Shown piece after piece: positions 54,279 through 63,949 of a DNA stretch of 64,000 nt. The notes under the pieces are model-generated. The model did not search any database. It was not told where the DNA came from and saw only the letters and a list, made by a program, of their open reading frames with translations. Within the stretch, counting starts at the first letter, position 1; each line of letters begins with the position of its first letter. The stretch is from Mesorhizobium sp. M4B.F.Ca.ET.203.01.1.1 (lineage in GTDB: Bacteria; Pseudomonadota; Alphaproteobacteria; Rhizobiales; Rhizobiaceae), in the NCBI RefSeq assembly GCF_004791025.1, contig NZ_SRUO01000008.1, forward strand, positions 202,644-266,643, written 5' to 3'. A program made the translations under genes and the position numbers.

Positions 54279-55391
54279 CTAATTCAGTATGCGAAGGCAC
54301 TCGGGCACATGTCGCACCCTCTCCCTGCGTTGCCAAAATCTTTGCCTTCGCCATCTCGTCTCGAGTGCGTAGATCGCTGTCCATTGACGCAGATATTGGT
54401 CGAGCGTTTCCCTCTCTGCATTGGCATACTGTGCGATAGCGCGATGGAATGATTGCTCGTTGGAGATTAGGCGCGCAACTGCGGCACCTTTGGACATAGC
54501 CGCGGCAACGCCCGCTCCGGTGATGGGGTCATACGAAACCGCTGCGTCTCCGACGGCGACCCAGTTGGGGCCTCCGATGGATAGCCGAACAGAGCTCCGC
54601 GAGGGAACGACGACCGGATCAGGCGCGCGGCCGCCAGTTTTCGCGTATCGGTCGCGTGTGTTTGGCACTGCTTGCAAATTGCGCATGAAAAATTCAGCGC
54701 GAGCCCGGCGGCCGGTTGGCAGGTTGTCTGCGTCGGTCATAAGAGCAAATACGGAACGTGATCCCGGCAGCGGTGCCGAGTACCACCAGCCCAGCGGAGC
54801 ACTCTCGACGAGAAACTGTGTTCCGAACCCGCCGTCGCCTGTCGTGTCAGGATACACAAGCAAACCGACCAAGGCGTCAAATGCATGCCTAGCCCGTAAG
54901 CCTGCAGTTCCGCCTGATCTACCAGTGGCCTCTATGACAAAATCGACCTTTGCAGTACGTCGCCTACCGGCTGGGTCACTCCAACTAAGACTTGGGCTGG
55001 AGTGACTGGTGTCTGCGCGTAGATGGCATGCGTCATTCACCAGCTGAACGCCTTGCGTGACAGCGGCATCTCGCAAGAACCTGGCAAAGTCCTTACGTTC
55101 AAGAAGGATTTCGCCGTCTAGGGCGTCGAGCGTGGCGTCGAGTTCTGTGGCCTCGCCGCCCCAAACAGATATGCGACCTTGAACGCGAAGTGGGAAAAGT
55201 TCTTGAGCAGCTGTCCAGAGGTTGAGCGACGACAAGGCAAACCTGACATCTTGGCTGATAATTTCTCCGGGCGTCGTCGTTTTCGTCGCTCTATCGAAAG
55301 CGATGACGCTGAAGCCACGACGAGCGAGCACCATGGACGCTGCCATTCCGGCTGGCCCGCACCCGATGATAGCGATGTCCGGCCTTGCCAT
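54279..55391 (-). CDS. LodB-like FAD-dependent maturation protein
   Basis: A 370-residue flavoprotein. The N-terminal Rossmann motif is IAIIGCGPAGMAASMVLARR, ATGRSGG occurs in the middle, and the GD motif is NWVAVGDAAVSYDPITGAGV. Overall similarity is to halogenase/monooxygenase-like flavoproteins. Directly behind a LodA-like gene (9-base gap) it fits LodB, the flavoprotein needed for CTQ cofactor formation in LodA and GoxA. The substrate would be the LodA-like protein itself. Confidence 0.78.
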   Translation of the reverse strand: MARPDIAIIGCGPAGMAASMVLARRGFSVIAFDRATKTTTPGEIISQDVRFALSSLNLWTAAQELFPLRVQGRISVWGGEATELDATLDALDGEILLERKDFARFLRDAAVTQGVQLVNDACHLRADTSHSSPSLSWSDPAGRRRTAKVDFVIEATGRSGGTAGLRARHAFDALVGLLVYPDTTGDGGFGTQFLVESAPLGWWYSAPLPGSRSVFALMTDADNLPTGRRARAEFFMRNLQAVPNTRDRYAKTGGRAPDPVVVPSRSSVRLSIGGPNWVAVGDAAVSYDPITGAGVAAAMSKGAAVARLISNEQSFHRAIAQYANAERETLDQYLRQWTAIYALETRWRRQRFWQRRERVRHVPECLRILN

Positions 55392-55400
55392 GCAGGTCTC

Positions 55401-56993
55401 TTAGCTCACCATTGCGAACTCACTGTCGTCCGCACGTCCTATCTCCGCGAACACCTCTTGGCCGCCAAAAGTACGTTTCTCGACCACGCCCAAAAGCGCG
55501 AAGTTTGAGACCATATTCGCCCGGCTTGCTGCGTTGTGAGCAAGTGCTCCATCAAGGCCGGTCACTGCCACAAGCCTGTCCCATCTCGTGGATAGTGGGA
55601 GCGGCTGACCGGTCTCGGAGAACCTGGCGAGATCGGGGCGTTGCGCGGGCCACCACAACCCCTCACACTCAACGAAGTCTGCTTGCCAGGGAACGGCCAT
55701 CCGCTCGGTCAGCAATCCCGGATAGGTGCGGCGCATCTGGCCGTCGAAATCTTTGAATTGCCCTCTCGTGATCCGGGCTTTTCCGGCATAGATCGACGGA
55801 TAGGTCATGATGAACCCGGCTTCGATGCCTGGGAAGAAGCCCCCGCCTATTGTGCGAAGAAGCGCAACCTCATCCAATCGGTCGGCTTCGTTCCCAACTG
55901 GTCGACTAGGGTCTGGCCCTGGGAGGAAGCTCCCATCGCGCCAGTCCTCAAGAATTTCTTGTTGTGCCGGCGTGAGCCGCAGCTGTCTGAGGTCTTGCGC
56001 TTTCAGTACTGCGTTGAAAATGGTGAGGCGCAGTTGGTCTGCGGCATCGCTAGGATCGGCCAAGCTGGACAAATTTGCATTCAATGCGGTTCGTACCGCT
56101 TGCCATTCGTTTTCACGCAGACGGTTGGTCCAAAAGTGTGAGGCCACGCGATGGAGGATGGGGAGCACATCCTGGACAAAGGATATGGCAGGTGGCGTTC
56201 CGAATTGGAGCGCGTTCGACATGATGTCATAGAGGCTCACAATCGGTACTACATCGGGGGCGAAATCGGGCGGACCAATAACGACCCAGGCGCCTTCATT
56301 GACGGGCACTGCACCGGGCTGACCCGCGATGGTGATCGTCGCGTCTACCGGCCCGTCCGCAACATCGTCGAACCAACCGGGATTATTGAGGTAATCCTCT
56401 AGCCTTGGCGCCGGTGCCACCCAGCTTTGTGACTTTCCTTCGCCGCCCAAAACGACCAGCCGGCCGCTCGCATCCGTACACACTTCCCCTAGAAATACAT
56501 CCACACCTCCTACGGTACCGGTTTTGCGGGGACCAAACGGCTGGTTCAGCCCCGCAACCGTGAAATCGACCGAGGCAACGAAGTCTTGGACGTTCCCGCC
56601 CGCTGGCGGAACGTTTCGGCGCACCCCCTGAGTGTTCGGCACGATAGCGAGGGAGTCGCCTAGGCCAGGCCCGGCAGTCATCTCCAAGCCGGCAGCCTTA
56701 CTATTCGCGAGCGTCACTCGCCATTCGATGCTCGCAACGTCGGGAGTGACTTCTCGTACGAACGTCAGCGATCCACTCGCCGGATCTCTATCGTACTCGT
56801 ATATCCGAAATCGCACGCCTTGTCGGCGAATGAGCCGACTTGCGTCTTTATAGCCGCCGAACGCAACTTCTTCCCCGGCAGCTAGCTCGAACGGTTCGCC
56901 TTCCTCAAATTCAGCCCGCAGAAAGAAGCCGTCCGGACTTCTCCCTACCCTTGCAATACCAATACCGGGATGAATTTTATAGTACGCAACCAT
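55401..56993 (-). CDS. LodA/GoxA-family quinoprotein-like oxidase
   Basis: A 530-residue protein starting MVAYYKIHPGIGIARVGRSP, the LodA-family opening. The C-terminal signature AVPWQADFVEC...WWPAQRPD is intact, with Cys443 at the expected place of the cofactor cysteine. LodA and GoxA carry cysteine tryptophylquinone made from that Cys and a downstream Trp, which in family members lies in an M-V-x-x-W-x-x-L-G-F-like segment. Here that segment reads MVSNFALLGVV, with Phe. The protein may therefore lack CTQ, or use another residue. There is no signal peptide. It is the first gene of the operon lodA-like, lodB-like, di-haem protein, BP74-like. Confidence 0.8.
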   Translation of the reverse strand: MVAYYKIHPGIGIARVGRSPDGFFLRAEFEEGEPFELAAGEEVAFGGYKDASRLIRRQGVRFRIYEYDRDPASGSLTFVREVTPDVASIEWRVTLANSKAAGLEMTAGPGLGDSLAIVPNTQGVRRNVPPAGGNVQDFVASVDFTVAGLNQPFGPRKTGTVGGVDVFLGEVCTDASGRLVVLGGEGKSQSWVAPAPRLEDYLNNPGWFDDVADGPVDATITIAGQPGAVPVNEGAWVVIGPPDFAPDVVPIVSLYDIMSNALQFGTPPAISFVQDVLPILHRVASHFWTNRLRENEWQAVRTALNANLSSLADPSDAADQLRLTIFNAVLKAQDLRQLRLTPAQQEILEDWRDGSFLPGPDPSRPVGNEADRLDEVALLRTIGGGFFPGIEAGFIMTYPSIYAGKARITRGQFKDFDGQMRRTYPGLLTERMAVPWQADFVECEGLWWPAQRPDLARFSETGQPLPLSTRWDRLVAVTGLDGALAHNAASRANMVSNFALLGVVEKRTFGGQEVFAEIGRADDSEFAMVS

Positions 56994-57454
56994 GTCCCGC
57001 CCCTCGATCGTCTCGAAAATTCAATACATGGAGTACTTGTCTGAAATACAAATCGAAAGCTACAATGAGTCAAGGGGCGTCTAGATTCTTTCTGTTTTCA
57101 TGCCATAGATTAGGCGAGTCGAGTGCGCACAAGGGCGGGCTCAGGTCATGTGAGAACCACGAGGCAGGAGTTCGGTGAGGACGATGCCGGCCTTCGCATA
57201 CCGAGAGCCCTGTCTCCAGGCTGCGGCGGCCGCAATACTCGCCGCAACGACAAGCTAGAATCTTGGTTTGCGCATGACCGCGAAAAGCTTCCGCACAAAC
57301 ATCCGCTTTCGGGCGCTCAAAAATTCTGCCCTAACGTCTGCCATGAGGCGCGAAGCTGCCGTTCAAAACATAGTACTTGGAAGTCGTGCCGTCGCGCTAT
57401 CGAGCGCAACGTGCTAGGGGGTCGATCCCTTACAGAGCCATGCAAAAGCCGAAT
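56994..57454. other. Non-coding or decayed stretch
   Basis: Upstream region of the LodA-like operon, which must contain its promoter. Several short frames occur but none has a ribosome-binding site or recognisable content. A 22-base segment near 57341-57362 resembles one near 51650, so part of it belongs to the copy 2/copy 3 repeat. Confidence 0.4.
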
Positions 57455-57670
57455 CTAGTATCCCACTTTATCCATGAGCACCCGCAATTCGGACTGCGGA
57501 GCGACCCAGAAAGTTCGAAAAGCTTCCAGGAACCCCAGCGGATGGCCAATTGTAGAACTGTCAGCATTGGGGCCGCTAGCTGACTGCCCGGTGTATGGGT
57601 CCTCGAAGCGGATGCCTGCTCTCCGGCAACTGACCCAATACAGGCGGAAAATGCTTGCATGACAAGCCAC
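57455..57670 (-). pseudogene. Remnant gene 3' end, repeat copy 3
   Basis: A 71-codon minus-strand frame ending SSTIGHPLGFLEAFRTFW, SELRVLMDKVGY. Its last 40 residues are homologous to copies 1 and 2; the 22-base identical core is at 57507-57528. It may be a truncated gene, or rarely a small intact one. It separates the LodA-like operon from the AddAB-like pair; the rest of the gap to 57835 shows nothing. Confidence 0.5.
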
Positions 57671-57835
57671 TTATGGTGGCCATGACTTAAGACTGGCAGT
57701 GTGTCGTAGGTGAGCGTCAAACTTATCGCGGCCTCTGGGCTGATCTTTGCAGGTCATGACTGTTAGTCTAACTTCAGTTTGCAATCGTCCTGGACCGGCC
57801 GACTCGTAACGCCTGCAACGAATGTCCTTGTCACA

Positions 57836-60478
57836 ATGAAGCGTCATACCGTCGTCGTCGAAAGCACTCTTGCCTTTCGCATGCAGCGCGTCGAAGCCGC
57901 TCGAAACGATGATCATGGGCTCGATATCACCACCTTGCCATTGCTGGCAGCGCGGCTGGCCGGCGGTTTTGTCCGACCCGCCGATCATGCGACCCTGATG
58001 CCAATCATTGCCAGTGCGCTGCATGAGCTCGCTTTTGACGAGCTAGACCCGGTCAAGGCGAGGCCCGGTATGGCTCGCGCTGTGCTCGCAAGCCTGGAAC
58101 GCATGTGGGCGGCCAACATCCGGTTTGATGATCCAGCCTTCGTAGGCCCGAGGCTGAGTGATCTTGGCCGTATCGAGGTGTATTTGCGCGAGCGTCTTGC
58201 GGAAGGTCAGCTGCTACCGAGAGATTTGCGCGATCGTGCGCTGTCGCGCGTTACTCATGCGCGCGCCGTGACTGGCGCTATCCATCTTCATCGCCTCGTT
58301 TCAGTCGATCCGTTGTGGCGGCCATTGATCGGGGCCTTAGCCTCGGTTGTCGAAACAACATGGGACGCTCCAGGCAGGTGCGACCGATCCTGGTTTCCAG
58401 GAAAGATGCTATCACCACCCCTTTCGATAGATCGTCCAATGATCTGCGAGGTCTGTGCCGACCCGCGGGCGGAGGTGGTGGAGGCACTGCGCTGGGCGCG
58501 CGCATTGCTAAGTGACGGCGTGACGAAAGCCAGCGATATCGCCATCACGAGTACGGATCTCAGCACGTGGGACGATCATATGCTCGTGCTCGCCAGCCAG
58601 GGCGATCTTCCTGTTCACTTCGCCAGCGGGATCACCGCTCTCAGCACGCGTGCAGGCCAGACCTGCGCGGCGCTCGCGGATGCAATGATCAACGGCTTGT
58701 CTCAGGATCGCATTCGCCGCCTATCGCTGCTTTCTCCCTATCTGTCTGAGACGCTGGCCACCGACTGGATGAAGGCGATCCCGTCCGAGGCAGGTCTTTT
58801 CGAGCCGGAGCACTGGGCGAGAAGCTTGCACGGGCTGACTTCCATTGACGGTGCCGTGCTCGCAACGATCCTTATGCCGATATTGCAGGACGTCGCCGAT
58901 GGTCCGAAATCAGCGCTCAGGCTTGGAACTCAGCTGCTGCGCGGCAAGAGCCTCGGCCTTTGGCAGGAGGCCCTCCGCCGAGCCCCGGCTGCGGCAATGG
59001 AAATGACCCTGGCCTCGCTTCGCGTCGCTGACGAAAAGGATCCCGTCAATCATGTGGTGTGGGCGCGAGCCGCAGACCTTGTGGGAGCACCACGCAAGCA
59101 TATGCGATTGGTTGGATTGTCGGGCAGAACCTGGCCGCGCGGTGATAGCGCCGATCCCCTTTTGCCCGATCATATCCTTGGCGCGCGCGCACTGGTGGAC
59201 CTGTCGCGCCTTGACCGCGACCGTCTGAGCTTTGAAATCCTGTCTGGTCATCCGGCCGCTCAAATTACGCTTTCGCGAAGCAGGCGATCCGCCGAGGGCA
59301 CAGTTCTTGCCAGGAGCGCGTTGCTTGAGCGCAGTATTGTGGAACGTCCTCTTTCTAGAACGCGATCGCCAGAGCACGCCTTCAGCGAAGGCGATCGCCT
59401 TCTGGCGCGGACTAGCGACGCCGAGGCGTTGCCGCGCATCCGGCGCGTCATTTCCTGCTGGACAAGTTGGACACGCAGGCCCGAGATCACCGCGCATGAC
59501 GGTGGTTTCAGAAAAGACCATCCTGCGGTCATGCGCGCGCTGTCCTTGCCTCAATCGGCGACTTCGCTGCGGCGGCTGCTGCGTGATCCGCTGGGGTTTG
59601 TCTGGCTCAAAGTCCTTGGGATGACCGCACCCGAGCTGGCGGTTCAGCCTCTGCAGCTCGACCCAGCAGCTTTCGGTGAGCTTGTGCACGAAATGCTTCG
59701 CCTTGCGGTCGACATGATCGAGCCCTTGCCTGGACTGGTTCGTGCAACGCCCGTAGAGATCGACAATGTTCTGGAGGCAGCTGCAGAGAGCATCGCGACG
59801 CGCTGGCCGCTCAGCCAGCCGGTGCCACCAAGATTGCTATGGCTTGACACCATCGCGGAGGCGCGCCGGCGGGCTCGCCGCGGCCTGACGGTCGATGATC
59901 GCTTCGGTCCCGGAACCCGCAGCTTCAGTGAGGTTCTGTTCGGCACGAATGTTTCGCAGGCAGGGCGGGTCGAGCCATGGCGTGAAGACCAGGAAGTCCT
60001 GATCGGCCGCTCTGGCATCCGGTTGAAGGGGCGCATTGATCGCATCGATGTGAAGCCAGACCGTCGCGGCGTTCGCATGTCCGACTACAAGACCGGGACG
60101 CGGCCACGGGACCTCCACGGGATTGTCATTGACGGAGGCAGGGAAGTACAGCGCGCGCTCTACGCCGCCGCCATCAAGCAGCTCATGCCCGAAGCCTCCA
60201 CAATCATTTCGCGCCTTGTCTACCTTGATACGATGGAACCGCCGGCCAACCTTGCTGGTGACGCTTTAGAAAACGCGGTGACGACCCTCCTCGATTTCAT
60301 CGATGTTGCTGTCGAAGCACTGAGAGCTGGAGCGGCTTATCCAGGACCGGATGCGTTCGCGAATTTCAACGATCTCAGGATCGCGTTGCCGGCAGCCTTG
60401 GATAGCTATCAGCGGCGCAAGGACGAAAACTTCGATGCCGCCCAACATGAACTGGCACGATTGTGGGCGGAACGGTGA
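57836..60478 (+). CDS. AddB-like nuclease protein
   Basis: An 880-residue protein of the AddB/RexB type. Near the C-terminus, KGRIDRIDV (metal-binding Asp) and MSDYKTGT (Asp/Lys, near residue 750), then QRALYAAAIKQL, form a RecB-family PD-(D/E)XK nuclease. The inactive-helicase-like N-terminus contains MRLVGLSGRTWPRGD. No four-cysteine iron-sulfur set is visible after the nuclease, unlike classical AddB. The frame starts earlier, but MKRHTVVVESTLAFRM resembles AddB beginnings. The stop overlaps the start of the next gene (TGATG). Confidence 0.78.
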   Translation: MKRHTVVVESTLAFRMQRVEAARNDDHGLDITTLPLLAARLAGGFVRPADHATLMPIIASALHELAFDELDPVKARPGMARAVLASLERMWAANIRFDDPAFVGPRLSDLGRIEVYLRERLAEGQLLPRDLRDRALSRVTHARAVTGAIHLHRLVSVDPLWRPLIGALASVVETTWDAPGRCDRSWFPGKMLSPPLSIDRPMICEVCADPRAEVVEALRWARALLSDGVTKASDIAITSTDLSTWDDHMLVLASQGDLPVHFASGITALSTRAGQTCAALADAMINGLSQDRIRRLSLLSPYLSETLATDWMKAIPSEAGLFEPEHWARSLHGLTSIDGAVLATILMPILQDVADGPKSALRLGTQLLRGKSLGLWQEALRRAPAAAMEMTLASLRVADEKDPVNHVVWARAADLVGAPRKHMRLVGLSGRTWPRGDSADPLLPDHILGARALVDLSRLDRDRLSFEILSGHPAAQITLSRSRRSAEGTVLARSALLERSIVERPLSRTRSPEHAFSEGDRLLARTSDAEALPRIRRVISCWTSWTRRPEITAHDGGFRKDHPAVMRALSLPQSATSLRRLLRDPLGFVWLKVLGMTAPELAVQPLQLDPAAFGELVHEMLRLAVDMIEPLPGLVRATPVEIDNVLEAAAESIATRWPLSQPVPPRLLWLDTIAEARRRARRGLTVDDRFGPGTRSFSEVLFGTNVSQAGRVEPWREDQEVLIGRSGIRLKGRIDRIDVKPDRRGVRMSDYKTGTRPRDLHGIVIDGGREVQRALYAAAIKQLMPEASTIISRLVYLDTMEPPANLAGDALENAVTTLLDFIDVAVEALRAGAAYPGPDAFANFNDLRIALPAALDSYQRRKDENFDAAQHELARLWAER

Positions 60479-63400
60479 TGCTGAGCGACGCCGTTGAACG
60501 CTTTCGCGTTCTGACCGAACTTGACAAGACATTGCTAGTCGAAGCGGCGGCTGGCACAGGTAAGACGTCCTTGATTGCTGGCCGCGTGGTCATGCTGATG
60601 CTTAACGGCGTGGCGCCGCGCAGCATCGCCGCGATCACGTTCACCGAACTGGCCGCAAGTGAACTCTCTCTGCGCATCCGCGACTACGCGACCGAGCTCC
60701 TGGCCGGAGAAATCCCGAAAGTCTTGCGCGGCGCAGTGACAGCTGAACTGCTTCACAAGAAGAAGTCAGTGCTCCGCTCGGCGATCGAAGCATTCGACGA
60801 GATCACTGCTTGCACAATTCACGCCTTTTGCCAGCAGATCATCATGGCCTACGCCGTCGAGACGGGGCTCGACCCCGGGTCGCGGATGATGGACGCGCCG
60901 GCCGCGGACGCTATGTTCGAGGCGGTCATTTCCAAATGGCTCTATGACCGGCTCTCCCTGCCAGCGAGGTTAAGCGAGGATCCTATTGCGATCCTTTCCA
61001 GGTTCGAGCCCCTGAAGGTCGTCAAGGACAGCTTCGATCTCGCCAAGCTCAAGCTTGAACACCCTGGAGCCGGCACGGTGCCGGTTGATTTGTCACTGCG
61101 CAAGGATATTGAGTTCGTCGAAAGCGTGCGCGCGTTCAGACGCTGGCATGCAGGCTACCCGAAGGAGCGCAGCACCGGGGCGCTGATCAGTGAGCTCGAA
61201 ACGCTCGCCGCCTTCTACGACAATTGCTTCGAGACGGAGCCCAATTTCGCGCAACTGTGGCAACTCGCCGACCCACCGCGAACTCCATCGATGAAGCGAA
61301 ACGAGTTCTCCTTCACCGAGAAGCGCAATCTCGGCCGCTGGAGATCAGCCTACGGAAAGGACGAAGGGCAAACGCTCAACCAACAGGCCGAGCTGCACTT
61401 CCACAATTGCGAGGCGCAGTTTGGCGAGCTCGTTGGCCAGATTGGCGATGCCATGGTCGGCCAGATGTCGCGTGCGCTCGACCCGGTAACCAGCCTCTAC
61501 AGCGAGCGCAAAAGTGAGGCTGCTGTCCTGGATTTCGACGACCTTTTGCTACGCGCCCATGACCTTGTCACCACCAACGAGGTCGTGCGAGCGGCAGTGG
61601 GCCGGCGATTCGCCCATATCCTTGTCGATGAGTTTCAGGACACCGACCCGATCCAGGCCAGTATTCTGTTTTCGATCGCAGCGAACACTCTGCCAGAGCG
61701 ATGGCAGGACGCCGAGCTTCGCGACGGAGCACTCTTTGCGGTGGGAGATCCCAAGCAGTCGATATACGCCTTTCGCGGCGCCAATATCGACAGCTACAAC
61801 GAGGCCAAGAGGGCAATTGCTCGTCTGGGATACGAACGCGTCATCCACGTCGGCGCCAATTTTCGCTGTCAGCCAGGCATTGTCGGCTACGTGAATGCGG
61901 TTTTCAAACCGGTGCTCGACGCGGATGGCCAGCCAAGTTACAGCGCCCTCACCGCTACGCGCGACGGCGCCTTCCACAATCTGTCCTGCGCATCACAGGT
62001 GCCCATCGGCGACGGTCGGACGATGTCCATGGTGGAACTTCGCGATGAGGAGGCATCGACCGTTGCGCTGATATGCTCCAAGCTTGTCGGCGCGATCGAG
62101 ATAGAGGACATGAATGATGGCAGGCATCGGTTGCTTCAAGCCGGCGACATTGCGCTGCTTGCCCCAGCCGGCACTGAACTTTGGCGTTACGAACGCGCGC
62201 TTGAATCGCATGGGCTAGCCGTCGCATCGCAAGCCGGCAAGACATTGTTCCTACAACAGGAGACGCAGGATGTCCTGGCGCTGTTGCGTGCGCTGGCGGA
62301 TTCGCGTGACCGGCTGGCCTTCGGCTCCTTCATGCGAGGCCCGATGGTTGGACTGACCGACGAGGAATTGCTCGACATTGCCGAAGAAATCCACAAGGCC
62401 GGACCTGACGCCTCACCGACCGGGCTTTTCGACATCACAACACCTCCTGCCCTGGTTTCGCACGGCGTCGCGCGCGCCGTCCTCGAAATCATGCAACAGC
62501 TACGCTCACGCGTGAACATCACAACGCCGCGCATCCTGCTTGCCGAAGCGATCGAGCAGCTTCAGCTGCGCATCGCATTGTCCGCGCGCAGCGGTAACAA
62601 CCGGGCCGCGCGTTCGCTTGCCAACCTGGACCGGATCGTCGAACTCGCCCGGCCCTTCGACGTCAAGGGCCTTCGCGCCTTCGTGCGCCATCTCCAGCGA
62701 GAATGGGAAGGTCGCGCCATGCGGCAAGAAGGTCGGATCGACGCATCGTCGGATGCAGTTGAGATCGTAACCATCCACACTGCCAAGGGATTGGAATGGC
62801 CCGTCGTCATTCCCATCAATATGGGGACGCTGGCACGCCCCTCCCCCCGCTTCGTCCACCGCACATCCGACAACACGCTGCATTGGGTTATTGGCGGCGT
62901 GTCTTCGTCTGCGCTAGCACGTGCCCGCGAGGAAAAAGCGCAGCGCCAGGCGCTGGAAAATCAGCGCATGTGGTATGTCGCCTGTACGCGCGCCCGCGAC
63001 CTTCTGGTCGTGCCCTATCTTCCTTCTGCCAAGACAGGCGCGTGGTCGAAGCTGCTCAACCTGAGGTTTGATCTGCTCAAGGAGCTTGATTTCCACCAGC
63101 TCACGCGAAAAACGGTCGTCTCTTCCGAAACGGTGGTCTTGCCGCAGGACGCGGACACTTTTGCAAACCAGGCCGCCATCGTTCGACTAGCCTCGCCGAC
63201 GCTGCGCTGGGTGAACCCCAGTTCTCACGATCAGGACCGAGCGGCAATCACCACGCAGGCCGTCGCTGCCGAACCGGATGGCGCATTCGAACATATCGAA
63301 CCCGTCGGCGCCGGCAGGATCCGGGGCCTAGTGCTTCATAAGCTGATGGAGGAACTTCTGACACGCGAACTGAGCCCGCAGGGAGGTGTCTTTGCACGCG

Positions 63401-63780
63401 CTGAAAAACTGCTTCGCGAGCTTGCCGCTATCGAGGATCTTCATGAGCCGATCCCGGCCCCGGCCGAACTTGCCGCCACCGCCCTCAAGACCTGTCAGCT
63501 ACCCTATGTGCAACGTCTATTGCCTATCCTTGTGCCTGAACTTTCCGTATGGGGCGAGACAGACGCAGGCGACCTTCTAGCAGGCCGGGTCGATGCAATC
63601 GCGATCGAGAATGGCATAGTCCTTGAAGTGCTGGACTGGAAAAGCGACCATGACACAAATCGGCAGCGCGCTGCCCATGTCGAGCAACTGCGGCGCTATC
63701 TCGAGGTGACATCGGCGCCGCGCGGTTCAATCATATACATGACCACCGGCGAGATCGTTTCCGTACTGCCAGCCCGGTGA
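60478..63780 (+). CDS. AddA-like helicase-nuclease
   Basis: A 1100-residue UvrD-type helicase with a nuclease domain. Walker A AAAGTGKT (23-30), then AITFTELAASELSLRIR, TIHAFCQQIIM, HILVDEFQDTDPIQ, VGDPKQSIYAFRGA, VTIHTAKGLEWPVV and RMWYVACTRARDLLV cover motifs I to VI. The C-terminal PD-(D/E)XK site is LAGRVDAIAI ... VLDWKSDHD. The pair with the AddB-like gene mimics AddAB, which processes double-strand breaks at Chi. Being an extra copy in a defence island it may act on invading DNA. Start at ATG 60478, translationally coupled; a GTG at 60463 is less likely. Confidence 0.85.
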   Translation: MLSDAVERFRVLTELDKTLLVEAAAGTGKTSLIAGRVVMLMLNGVAPRSIAAITFTELAASELSLRIRDYATELLAGEIPKVLRGAVTAELLHKKKSVLRSAIEAFDEITACTIHAFCQQIIMAYAVETGLDPGSRMMDAPAADAMFEAVISKWLYDRLSLPARLSEDPIAILSRFEPLKVVKDSFDLAKLKLEHPGAGTVPVDLSLRKDIEFVESVRAFRRWHAGYPKERSTGALISELETLAAFYDNCFETEPNFAQLWQLADPPRTPSMKRNEFSFTEKRNLGRWRSAYGKDEGQTLNQQAELHFHNCEAQFGELVGQIGDAMVGQMSRALDPVTSLYSERKSEAAVLDFDDLLLRAHDLVTTNEVVRAAVGRRFAHILVDEFQDTDPIQASILFSIAANTLPERWQDAELRDGALFAVGDPKQSIYAFRGANIDSYNEAKRAIARLGYERVIHVGANFRCQPGIVGYVNAVFKPVLDADGQPSYSALTATRDGAFHNLSCASQVPIGDGRTMSMVELRDEEASTVALICSKLVGAIEIEDMNDGRHRLLQAGDIALLAPAGTELWRYERALESHGLAVASQAGKTLFLQQETQDVLALLRALADSRDRLAFGSFMRGPMVGLTDEELLDIAEEIHKAGPDASPTGLFDITTPPALVSHGVARAVLEIMQQLRSRVNITTPRILLAEAIEQLQLRIALSARSGNNRAARSLANLDRIVELARPFDVKGLRAFVRHLQREWEGRAMRQEGRIDASSDAVEIVTIHTAKGLEWPVVIPINMGTLARPSPRFVHRTSDNTLHWVIGGVSSSALARAREEKAQRQALENQRMWYVACTRARDLLVVPYLPSAKTGAWSKLLNLRFDLLKELDFHQLTRKTVVSSETVVLPQDADTFANQAAIVRLASPTLRWVNPSSHDQDRAAITTQAVAAEPDGAFEHIEPVGAGRIRGLVLHKLMEELLTRELSPQGGVFARAEKLLRELAAIEDLHEPIPAPAELAATALKTCQLPYVQRLLPILVPELSVWGETDAGDLLAGRVDAIAIENGIVLEVLDWKSDHDTNRQRAAHVEQLRRYLEVTSAPRGSIIYMTTGEIVSVLPAR

Positions 63781-63949
63781 CCGGACGCGCAAGACAACCG
63801 AAACGCATGCCGAGCCAGCGGATCAGTCGACGCTATTTGCTAGACTTAAACGGCACCACGGGGGCGGTCGTGCGTAAGCGATGTCCCGACGGCACCTTTC
63901 GGTGATCGGCGTGAAGGACGATGTTCGGAGCCTTTGAGGGCTTCGACAC

